A stretch of 64,000 bases of DNA, from the NCBI GenBank assembly GCA_039654915.1, contig CM077599.1:67920001-67984000 (forward strand). Direction: 5' to 3'. The notes beneath the pieces are model-generated. The model was given only the letters and a program-made list of their open reading frames with translations. It had not been told where the DNA came from and did not search any database. The position numbers and the translations under genes are program-made. This document shows, piece by piece, positions 1 through 10,653 of this stretch. How positions within the stretch are numbered: position 1 is the first letter of the stretch; every line of letters starts with the position of its first letter. The stretch comes from Aquilaria yunnanensis. Taxonomy: Eukaryota > Streptophyta > Magnoliopsida > Malvales > Thymelaeaceae.

Positions 1-159
1 CAAGATATGCTAGACTAAAATGCTCTCAAAGGACTTATTCTATTTTTTTCTTTCATTATGAATTTCTGCCTTCAAAGAAATGAGTTGGTGCATTTATTCT
101 TCTGTTGCTTCATATATAAAAATTCTGTAGCTGTTCTTTTTCTTGTTTCTTTTTTCTAG

Positions 160-3100
160 AAAAAGGAAACCAGTAAGAGAAGGAAGGAGGAACGTAATCC
201 AATAAGAAAAGGCAAAGAAAAAAAGGTACTTCATTTGTTCTGTCTCTGAGCTATTGTTTTGGTTTATCTGGTATTTTGCATCAGCACTATGATGGGTGGG
301 GTGGTGCGGGCACGAGGGATTCAACACCATAGAGAAGCAAACTGCTAAATGAAAGCAAAGAACAGATTTCCTTTTAAGCAGTTGGGTTCTGATTCCATAA
401 ATGAAACCAATTGTTATTTTTAGATGTTCCCTTAGTTTAGTATACTGAGTGCATGTAACTTCAGTGCCCATTCAATTTATCCAAACATTATATTGCAGTT
501 GTTTTGGTTAATTAGAAGAGAATTTACCAACAGGTTATTTCCGCTCATTCCTCCCTTTGGGTTTGATACACAGGTTGGTTCATCTCCCATTCATATACAC
601 TTCGTATAAAGTATGTTTATGTATTTGTGTCCTTTGCTTTCTTGCCTGCCTTATGCAGCAGTGTTCATGTTAAGTAAGTTTGGGATGCATCTGCTATTTA
701 AGGGGCTTTTGTCTTTTTGGATTTCATATTTGTTGTGGCTGATGTGATTACACTTAGTTAGCTCAGTGTTCAAAGAGATCACTGTTTGGATAGAAGAGGC
801 TAAGCAATGTAAAGTTTGTGAAATAGGAGACAGAGCATGTTTGTGTGCGGGTGCATGAACAGATTAAGGAAAGGAAACATGTTCTGTCAGCTGTATGATT
901 TCTTCTATTTCTCAGGAAAGAATTGTTGATCAACAGGTGAATCAAGGTCACTTCAGAGTCGAACCAAATGTCCCTCCATTTTTGTCACCTGTGGAGCATG
1001 ATGATGGCATTTCATACAGTGGTTAGAATTTCATCTTTCAATACTAATAAATTTTGACCAACTCTGGCAAGATATAGCTGTGGTTTATTGTATTTATCTT
1101 CTACCAACTAATGCAACATTGCTATTTTTTTCTTAATATTACTGGTATCAGTTGAGGCCCTTCTAGGATAATTAGAGGGAGTAGGATAAATTGGAGGGGA
1201 GAGAATCAAAATCAAGGAAAATTATGTATTTCTCCTCCATGTCTATCCTAATTCTTTTTATTTTTTTTTTAATTCCCCCAAACTGAGGAGAATCAATGGG
1301 AACATAAAAGTTGAGTGTCATCTTAAGGGATTTTTTATTTTCCTTTTCCTCCTCTCTTCCCCTTGCTATCCTTCCCTTTCCCTTGATAACTGGATCCGAA
1401 GCATAAGTGTCTTTCCTTTGGTTTGGCAACTGGCAACTGGCAACTGAGAAACTTGGTTTGCAAGTCTCCCAGTTTGGACTGCACCATGAGGACATAGTTG
1501 CAAGTCACTTGCAACTGGTCCTTTATGGATTTGCTGGTATCATTTTCTTTTATTGGTTTGAAATGGTAGTCTTGTTAGTTGTTCCCATGGTGTTGTGCTT
1601 TCATGATATAAATACGTACAGAGGTTTGTTATTTTGGCTCTTTTGCCTGTGAGATCTTTTCAATCTTTTTTTCTTTCTCAATGGTACTAATTATATCTGT
1701 ATCCTTTTTAGTAGATATGGTTTAGCTGGATTAGGATGTTTGTTATTCTTGTTGCTAGAGCATTGTCAGATGGTAGAAAATGCAAGTATTGAGTATTTGC
1801 ATTTTGCCACTGAAACCATTATACTTGGTCATACTTAGTATATGGGCATGTACATTTTCTTCTACTCTGTGGCAATCTCGTAGTAAATGATCTTATGAAC
1901 AGAGATCTTAGACAGAAGGCTTTAGAAAATGAGAAAAAGAAAAGAAACTAGGAGTACTTTAATTTTGCTAGGAATGCTTAATTTGCTAGGAAGAATGGTT
2001 AGAATTACTGAGAAGTATTTCTTTTACAAGTGCTGATGCTTGAAGTTTGTTCTCTGTCATTCTTCTGTTTTTTAGCCATTGGTGGTGTTACGGGACAGCT
2101 TCTTGAGCAGAATGCATTGGCCTTCAGCCAAATACGTGCAAATCTGGCAACTTTTCAGGTTAATAACTATGTTATACGATGTTGTCTTTTTACTACTTCT
2201 CTCCACTTGGTTTTCTCTGCCCTTATGAGTCTCATGGTATTTTGATGAGTCATATCACAATTAGTTGCTCATTAGAAACATAACCATTCTGCTCCATAGT
2301 ATTCTATAAATTTTGGGATAATACTCAATTGCAATTATTAGATAATTCGATGATCCCTTTTATGTAAGGATGTCCATGTGTCTTTTTCTTGTCACCATCG
2401 TTGCAAGGTAAGAAAGAGATCTTTTTGGTGGTTTGTTTATGAGTTACAGTTTTTTGCTGTCTTCCCTTCCTGTTATTTTGGTGGACATTACTTTCTCGTA
2501 AGAAGTCATAGAAGTAGTCTACTTTTTTATTTAGTTTTATGATTTACTCTGTCCTTGTGTTACCCGCATATCAGCTGATTTGTTTTAAAGAAACATTACT
2601 TGATTTAATTGCATTTACAAGAAGTTGATTCTCATTGGTGCAATAGAAATACATAAAGTTCTTAGGTGCATGATAAGTTTTAGACCTGTTGATAAGTTTT
2701 TGTATATTACTAATGTTATTTATCTCAAGGAGTTTGTATGGAAATTTCCGGATGAGTCAAACTTTTTAAATTAGTAAATCGTCCTAGCCAAATTTGGACT
2801 GTTCAATAAATGCAAAAAATTTTTTAGTTTCTTGGTGAAACAATTAGAGATTTCTGATCAGGGGAACATGATATATGCACTCTCAGTTTTGTGTCAAATG
2901 TTTTACACCAAGTGTCAACTGTTGCTTTATGGAGGAGTTAATTCCGCTGGTGTTTGACCATGACCAGCAATTAGTGTTTCTTCATTCTTTTTTGTTTATT
3001 CTTTTTCAACCTTGATTAGTGTCTTATATGTTTCCCTTTCGTTGATCTTTGCAGATACATGATAATATTGCGCTATTGCGCCAGACTCGTGAAAACATTT

Positions 3101-3883
3101 ACAAAATCATGAACAGGTAAGTTCCTTTTTTGCTACCCTATACCTTCTGCCAGCATGTGTGTATGTGTGCAGGCAGGCATGTGCAAATGCATGTGTCAGA
3201 TTTTAGTACTTGTGTTTTAAGTGTCTAGAAGTTTTGTCCGCCTGTTTTGGGGTGGTATGATGCGGATATCTCAATCATCAATTGTTGCAGATCACTAAGA
3301 TAAATATGATTCAGACCTTCATGAGAGAGTTAGATTACAAGTATGAGGATAGGCACACTTCTAAGCATGGTTGGTTGTTTTTCATGACATATGATCGAGA
3401 TCGAGAGGGAGAGTTAACGCAACCCTCAAATATCAATAAATTTTTTCCCATCTTTCAGAGAAACCTGGTAGCAAATGTTGGTTTTTCACCCAATTAGTAA
3501 GCCAAAAGGCATCTAATACCAGAAAAGGGGGCAGTGGAATGGACTGATGGGACCTCATTCCAAGTGAATCAGCATGGAAGGAATCCCAGAGTTCAATTTC
3601 ACAGTTTCTACTGCTTTTTTCTTTAAATTTGTGTGTTTTACTGTCACTAGCTGGCTAGGATTGATAGTGAGCCTGTAGAACATGATCCTAAATGTCCTAC
3701 TCTTCTTTTTCCAGAAAATAGAACCCCCCCCCCCCCCCCCCCCACTTACATCAACATTATTATACTGATTGTTAGTTCTAACTTGGGTGCAGCTTGAATA
3801 GCAGGCCAGAAGTGATGCAGCAGATGCCACCACTTTCTGATAAACTGAATGAGGAGCTTGCCAATGCCATTCTAGACTTCTGA
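160..3883 (+). CDS. 3' part of a spliced nuclear-protein-like gene (last five coding exons)
   Basis: Five exons join without a frame break: 160-225, 916-1021, 2076-2158, 3055-3116 and 3793-3883, each bounded by AG and GT, ending in TGA at 3881-3883. Earlier exons lie left of the window. The first visible exon encodes a Lys/Arg-rich stretch (KKETSKRRKEERNPIRK) that could be a nuclear localisation signal. The later exons encode a leucine-rich, probably helical tail: residues TGQLLEQNALAFSQIRANL, then an exon with IHDNIALLRQTRENIYKIM, then a conserved-looking end QQMPPLSDKLNEELANAIL. From memory this tail resembles the C-termini of plant SANT/Myb-domain nuclear proteins, but I cannot see the DNA-binding domain here and do not name the gene. 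The exon structure is well supported; the function is not. Confidence 0.75.
3724..3743. repeat. poly(C) tract of 20 bases in the last intron
   Basis: An uninterrupted run of 20 C lies about 50 bases upstream of the 3' splice site at 3792/3793 of the gene at the left edge. The other strand is a run of 20 G. Such runs can form i-motif or G-quadruplex structures and are also prone to sequencing or assembly length errors. Confidence 0.9.
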
Positions 3884-6800
3884 AAACCTTTACATGATCT
3901 CACGCCTCTGATCACAATTTGGTAAGGATTGCGAGACAAGAACAATGAAACCCAATAAAACCAACCACTCAATGGCCCAAGAGAAGAAACCCCAATACCT
4001 GAGTGAGGAAATAACAAACAGAGAAGCACAACCCAGGGCTTAACATTCACTGGGTGGGCCTTTAGCCATTCTTAAGCCATAGTAATTTTGTTTACTTATT
4101 CTCCCATTCATAACGAGGTGGGTCTGGGTCAAATTTGAACACTCCAGAAGGTTCTTGATCCCTTACATCATTTTTGTTTTACATGAAAATCTTAGTCGTG
4201 TGCATGGAATGGAATGGAACGGACTAGAGAAAGCGAGTTAGAGGTCTCTGACTGAGACCAGACCGTTGGTGAATCAGATATTGCGGCTGCTGGTGGAAGT
4301 GTTGGGTTTAGAAGTTTCTGTCTGCTCTTAATTTTGATGATTGGGTGCAGTGTGCAGTTCAATGCATACATAAGCTGTGATGTCATGTCAGTCAGATGCT
4401 TGCATGCGGCCGTTCCCTTTTAAATTTGAATAGTTATCGACCGGCAGGGCAGCTGTTTGTTTGTAATGGTAATACCAACAAGAGAAGCTTCCTGGCCTGG
4501 CTGGCTTACTTACCATCACATGTGAATTAGCAGTAATTGTTTTATTTTTTTCTTTCAAATTTATGGGAGAAATCTGTTCTTTTCACACACCCCAAATTGT
4601 AAAGAGTCGCTTACACAACGTTCCATTCTTTTATTTGATTTAAATTTGAATATTTGTTTTTTATTACCTCCATCCATCAATGAATGTTTTCTTTTCTGCT
4701 GGCCCGCTTCCAATATCTTTCTTTACTAATTTTATATATGTTATTATTATAAAAAATTATCAATTTATTTTAAGTTAAATCAACTAAATTTAAAATGACT
4801 TATTTTTATTTTTACATTTTTTATCTGAAATTAATTTCATTTAAAAGATAATATTATATAAATATAATAATTCATTTAAAAGTAATAATTTTTATGTATT
4901 AAAAGGAAAAATTTCTACAAATTTAATAAGATTAAAAAATTGTCTTTCTAATAAATTATTAGATTTAAATAATATTAATTTTTAAATAAAATTAATTGTT
5001 GATAAAAAAAATAAAATAAAAAAATTATTTTAAATTAAGTTAGTTTAAATTAAAATGAATTGAAACCTTAAGAGAAAAGGAAACAGCCAAAGAGAGTACG
5101 AAAAAGCAAAACAATATTGACAAAAGTGAATAGGTTCGCAGTAGGAATAAAATATTAGTATGACCATGACCAAAAGAAGCACTTGAATCGTGACCAAAAG
5201 ATTGACTAGCGGGAAAATAAGAAAAGAAAATAGAGAGTCCCTCTTCTTCTGTTGTTTTTTGACTTGCAAGGGATGGGAAGACTTTTCTGGTTGGCCGTAT
5301 CCAGATACACTTGTGCATATATATCACTATTTATCTTACATGAAATAAATAAAAATCATATATATATATATATTTTTTGTAAACTAAATGAAAATTTTAT
5401 AGAAGAAGTTTTGGCTTGCCCAATAAATTGCCATTGTTTGATTGACTCTTAAATTTTATCAATATGTAAAGTTTATCATATTCAGATAACTCACCTTGTA
5501 CATCAAATTTTAATGAAAAAATATGCTGGCGTTTTATCATTAAAGAAAATGACAGATAATTAATTAATATATCTATTTTTGGGGAGAAAAGTTAGGGAGT
5601 GGGGAGTTTGTTAACGTTGGAGGCTGGCTGGGGCTGGTCTTGAAATGGATTAAGTTTTGACTAATCAACAAGTAATTAAATAATCAAATGAAGATATGGT
5701 TTTCTATAAAGGAGGTCGGGGATTGATCTACCGTTGAACTTCTTGTCTTGGACATTTCATCCTTCCTTCTTTTCCCCTTTTCCCTTGGCTTGGCCACCAC
5801 TAGAATAATTATTTAAGAAATACCCGTCATATATATTTGAGGAGAGACCTGCCTGCAATCGACTTCACAATCAAATTTTGTCTTCAAGAGTCCCCATCTT
5901 TCTATACAAAAACACACAGCAAATGTATGTATCATAAAGTTCTAAAGCTTCAAAGGCCACCCAGCAGCAGCTTCAATATTGTTGTTTTGAGGTAATTATT
6001 TTTCTAGGCGTAGATGTCCAGAGCGGAGTTTGGGCATTGAAGTAGTAGATCAGAGTGGCCAGCCATAGAAAGACAACCAAAGAGAACATACAATATTCAT
6101 CTCATCATCACTTTCCTTTCATTGCTGCTTAATTAGGTGCGTAATTTTATTGAGATGATCATGAAAAAATGTTTTTTTCAGCTGTTGCATGACATGTGAG
6201 TTATAACTGCTCTCTTTTTTCAATTAGTCTCTTCTTAATTTCTTCATTTTCATGGAGTTCTTACCTTACTCCGCCATAGTTGATCAGTTTGATCCCTTTT
6301 TCCCACCCTTTTTTTGACTACAATAATATTGCTAAAGATAGTATGGAAATTTACTTAGGTAAAATGTAGTGTTAGCTCTAAACCTGTAATTACTATTGTG
6401 AATAATCTTCAACCTCCCTTTCGTTATATATTGGTTCTAAACTTTTAAAATATGTTACATATTGGTCGTCACTAATCCTGTAAAATTCATTAACTTTGAT
6501 GTAATAGTAAAATATCAAAATTTTAAAATTTAATTTAAGTCATTAATTAACTATCTTATAATAAATTTAAGTCATGCTATAATTTTTTTTTTACAGTCAA
6601 GTAGCAATTTAAATTATTAATTGTTTCTCTTTTTAAATTTATTTTCTCCACTAACTCGATCAATATATGAGGCTACAGACTAGGAACTAATATGTAATAT
6701 TAGTTTATAAATATTTAGGATCAATATGCAATGAAATAAAGATTAATAGCCAGTTTGCACTGATAATTATAGGTTTGTAATCAATGATGCAATTTATCTA

Positions 6801-7144
6801 AAGTTAATAAAGTTAAACCAGTTTGCACTGAATTTATTTGATGTGGATTAGGCTACGAATATTGCACCGCCGTTGAAACCTTTTCATGATTCTTTTTTGG
6901 GTGGCTGGGGGAGAGGAAAAAAATTAAAGAGAAATCTTGAATTGATTGACTTTTCTTTTCTATAACGTTGATGTGTTTTTCTTCAAATTAACGTGTGTTT
7001 CATGTTGTCGGCTAAAATAAAATTCTTTGCTTCCTACTCAGTTTTTCAAAATGTACTATTCATTATTCAAAGCAAACCAGCCGCAGCCTGCTTTTTATGC
7101 TTTTTTTGACCTTTTCTCTGAGATCAGATCGTCTTCGGCCTTTA
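3884..7144. other. 3'UTR and intergenic region, AT-rich
   Basis: The first several hundred bases after the stop at 3883 should be 3'UTR. From about 4720 to 5040 the DNA is extremely AT-rich. A TATAAA at 5705-5710 is followed by pyrimidine-rich sequence, but no coding exon could be supported here. A foldback repeat (about 6353-6803) is listed separately. No protein-coding gene is seen. Confidence 0.5.
6353..6803. repeat. degenerate foldback (MITE-like) element
   Basis: The left arm from about 6353 and the reverse complement of the right arm ending near 6803 share the order of short blocks TTAG.TAAA, GTAATTA and CATATTGRTC. The arms are roughly 130 bases and heavily diverged. No convincing target duplication is seen, so the ends are approximate. 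Confidence 0.4.
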
Positions 7145-8058
7145 TATATAAAAGTACAGTATTTATGAAATTTTACTTATTCAGCTGTTTGCATTGCTGG
7201 TGATTCAGATTGTATCTTTTGCTGTCCCAAAAAAAAAAAAAAAAATCTTGAACGACAAAATTGTTTCCCTCTCAATTCCGCAACGCAGCAATTAAGAAGC
7301 TTATATATTCCCTGGTAAGTAATTAATAGTAGATTGTTTTAGGGTTATATATATGTATATATATATATATATATATAGTTTTAATGATTCACTACCATGG
7401 CAATTTGCATGTGTTCTGAAAGCTCGCAAGAATTGTCTTTTAACAAATGTTAATCACTCCACGTTTGTATTTATGGGACTTTTTTTTCTTTTAAATGCTA
7501 CTTTTTTCTTTTTTTCTGTTTTTTTTTTTAAAAAAAAATTAATTTTCTATTGCCTTTCAGTACTAAATGTATAGGCCAACTAAGATATATATTTCAGCAC
7601 CACAAGTAACGTACACTGTTAAAGTGTAACAAAATACTTCTGCTAATTAATTAATTAATCACATTTGTATTTACAAGGTTAACTTCTCTAATTGCTGCAC
7701 CTGCACCGCACGTAACAAAATCTCTCGGCATGGAACTAGGAATGAATTAGCTTGTATCAATTTCATTGGTCAGGTCGATCGATCTGGACCTGGTCATAAT
7801 CATTTGATTAATTAATTAAGAACTTGTTTGACGCGGGGTTGTAGACGACTGGTTTTTCAACTTGACTTGTTTGAGGAATCAGGTTAGGTGAGTTTCCCAC
7901 TCTTAGTTTATGTGCTTCCTAAACCACTTAATTCCCAGGTAATAATGGGTTTGTTAGAATTTAGGAACACATGGCTATTGGCTAATTAATTTGGATTTCT
8001 CTTGCTCAGTTTCCCCACCATATATATATAGTATAATTACTTGCAATTGGCTTTCCAG
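7145..8058 (+). promoter_or_regulatory. proposed TATA box, leader exon and 5'UTR intron of the membrane-protein gene
   Basis: TATATAAAAG lies at 7145-7154. About 30 bases downstream starts a stretch without any ATG (about 7178-7314), ending in a consensus donor (CTG/GTAAGT, GT at 7315-7316). A pyrimidine-rich acceptor ending in CCAG lies at 8055-8058, only 14 bases before the ATG at 8073. Together these predict a non-coding leader exon and a 5'UTR intron of about 744 bases. The leader contains a long A run near 7230-7246. The alternative is direct transcription from the TATATATATA run near 8023-8032, which would leave a very short leader. This is inferred from signals only; there is no transcript evidence. 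Confidence 0.45.
7345..7377. repeat. (AT)n microsatellite
   Basis: Alternating AT with one TGT interruption lies inside the proposed 5'UTR intron of the downstream gene. Confidence 0.85.
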
Positions 8059-8072
8059 ATTAATCACAAATC

Positions 8073-10653
8073 ATGGGCCGCACAAGAATGTTTCTCCCCT
8101 CCTTGCTCCTGCTTACAATTCTAGCAGTTAATTTCACACATATTTCTGGACAAGAAGGTCAGGCTTCAAATAGTAGTTTTGTTGAGTTGATTTTATTCGA
8201 TATCTTTAGATATTTTTATTAAATGAACTATATATTTCTTGCTTTCAGAGGTAAAAAAAATAGTAGTTTTGTTGAGTTGATTTTGTATGATGTTTTGTAG
8301 GCACAAATGATTCACATTCAGATGATACGGTCAGGGTTGATCCTTTGGATGGTCTCAAGAAATATAGAGGAGGTTATGACATCAGAAACAAGCATTATTG
8401 GAGTGTAATTAATTCCTCCACCATCTCTATAACTTTTTTTTTTTTAAAAACAAAGAGCACTTAAACAATTTCAGTTCATTTTCCCCTTTAGCAATCCTAA
8501 TATATCTATATATATTTTCTCCAAAATACAGTCTACTGCATTTACAGGGATTTATGGGTATGCAATTGGAGTCTTCTGGCTACTGTGTGGGATACTTTAT
8601 GGAAGCTTGCTTCTAGCAACCAAGCATTGTATCAGAAAGGATGGGAAGCAGAAAAAAGTTCCAAGTCCTCACAAATATAGCCCATTTTGGCCCATTGTAA
8701 TTGTCCTGGTCTTCACAATTCTTTCAGTGTAAGCAAACTGCAACCTTTTGCTAGCTTTCAGCTCCATCAAAACCATGAGGTCTTATTGATCACATCAAAA
8801 TGCACCTGCAGAGCTGCTTCTTGTTTGGCTCTTGGAGCAACTGCAAGATTCCACTCCGAAGCGAAAACTGTGGTGAAGATCATTATGGACACAGCAGATG
8901 ATGCTTCCGAAACCATATACAACACAACCGGCGCCATGAAAGAAATGAGGGGCAACTTGGGGGAAACAGATGGGACTGCTGAGGCTTCTGCCTTCCTCAC
9001 CTCCACTTCTCAAGAACTTGATTCTACTTCTGCTAATATAGAAAGGGAGGCTAGGAAGAACAGGCGCTTGATCAATAAGGGTCTTAAGATTGTGTAAACC
9101 TCAAAATTCTTCTCCTGTTCTAAAGTAACAGTAATGTCTCATTCGGCATTTAGAGTAATGATGAGTTTGTGATTGCAGGTTTATTGTCACAATAGTGGCC
9201 ATTCCCATCACTCTGATTGCTATTGTTGCCTTATCAGGTATGGTTCTGTCTGCCAGAGGGGTCTATAGTTTACTTATCAAAAGAAGTTTATCGAATAAGT
9301 TGATCTTGCATTTAGTCATATAAATGGTGCTTATGTAGTTGGCTTTTGTTTTCTTTTTCTTTCTTTTGCCAGTGGTTGGAATCTTGAGGTTACGACGAGC
9401 ACTGTACTGGTCAGTAGATAAATGTTAAGAACAAGTTTAGCACATTGCTTAGTCTAGTCCATCCAACATCTAGGAAACTCACTTAAGGATATATTCCCAA
9501 TTCTTGCAGGCTAATCATCATCTGCTGGTTGTTAGTTGCTCTATGCTGGATCTTCTTCGGCATTTATTACTTCTTGGAAAAGTAACCCAAAGCTCCACCC
9601 ATTTTTCTTCTAAATTTACTTTGTCTCGAGACCTACGAAAGTCAGTGTCTTCAGTTGCTCACTAAGACTCAATGCTTTAAATTTTCCAGCTTTGCAGAGG
9701 ACACATGTACCGCTCTTGAGAATTTCCAAGAAGATCCCTACAACAACAGCTTGAGCTCCATCCTCCCTTGTGATGATTTGCGTACCGCTCAGCCTGTTTT
9801 GTCTGAATTCAGTGAAGGAATCTACGATCTTGTTAACCAGGTAAGAATTTTCAAACCCCATCTCAAAGTGAAATCCTATAATCTTCAGCGTTCCAACTTG
9901 CTGCTCAGTATCTGTTTGACAGACAGGCCTCATGACTGAAATTTTTTCCTTCTACTAAAATCACTAACAAAAGATTTTGTTTTTGTTTTGTGTTGCAACA
10001 AAACCAGGTGAATGAAAACATATCTGCTCTGCAGGAAACACAATATCCGAATCTCTCTTTTGTCTGCAATCCTTTCTCTGGCCCTCCAGAGTACCAATAC
10101 CAGCCAAATAACTGCCCAGCTAATACCATTCCCTTGGGAGACATCCCAAAGGTAAGGCAAAACAAAGTTGAGGAATTTAAATTAACAGGGATAAACTAAT
10201 AATGTGACACATGAAATTTATGTGCTTATGCAGATATTATCAGTGTTCACTTGCTCTGGTGACACCAACGGAACCTGTAGAGAGGGACAGTTCATTCGTT
10301 ACAATGACTTCAAACTGGTTGAGGCTTACACCACTTCAATGCAGAACCTGCTAAATGCTTATCCAGGCATGGAAAGTTTGGTGGAATGCCAGGTTGTGAA
10401 GGATGCATTTTCGGTGATTCTTTCCAAGCATTGCGGTCCTGTGAAGCGATTTGTTCGGATGGTTTGGGCAGCACTGGTAACCCTCTCCATCCTAATGATG
10501 GGTTTGGTTTTGGTTTGGACAGTTCTTGCTCGTCGGAAGCAAGGACTTAAGCCGGCTGATGGTTCTGTGAAGCCTGATCAGTATGCCTCAGCAAGTGCTT
10601 TAGAGCCTGCTAAAACAGAAGTGGCTAGTCCAGTTGAACGTAGTTCATTCTAG
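8073..10653 (+). CDS. multipass membrane protein, tweety-like topology, 516 aa
   Basis: Ten exons join in frame: 8073-8157, 8301-8404, 8532-8728, 8812-9093, 9179-9237, 9373-9409, 9510-9581, 9690-9840, 10008-10151 and 10234-10653 (TAG). All introns are GT-AG and the sum is 517 codons with stop. The protein begins with a signal peptide (MGRTRMFLPSLLLLTILAV, residues 1 to about 28). Hydrophobic segments lie at about 70-92, 115-138, 222-245, 253-277 and 454-476. The loop between the last two carries many Cys residues (CTALE, CDD, CNP, CPA, CSG, CRE, CQV, CGP), suggesting a disulfide-bonded lumenal or extracellular domain. A basic, Pro/Ala-rich tail of about 40 residues follows the last helix. I recognise the architecture as that of an uncharacterised plant family (Arabidopsis At1g71110/At2g12400/At2g25270 type, from memory). 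Five helices with a Cys-rich loop recall tweety channels, but homology is not shown here. The gene looks intact. Confidence 0.88.

Noticed and set aside
3282..3497. Short ORF in the last intron of the left-edge gene
   Set aside because: No start context, no splice continuity with the exons and no protein resemblance; it is intron sequence.
5705..5995. Alternative first exon of the membrane-protein gene after TATAAA at 5705
   Set aside because: It contains upstream ATGs and would need a 2-kb intron; the signals at 7145-7315 fit better.
7690..7710. A miR530-like word (TGCACCTGCACC)
   Set aside because: Only 12 bases match and no complementary arm forming a hairpin was found within a few hundred bases.
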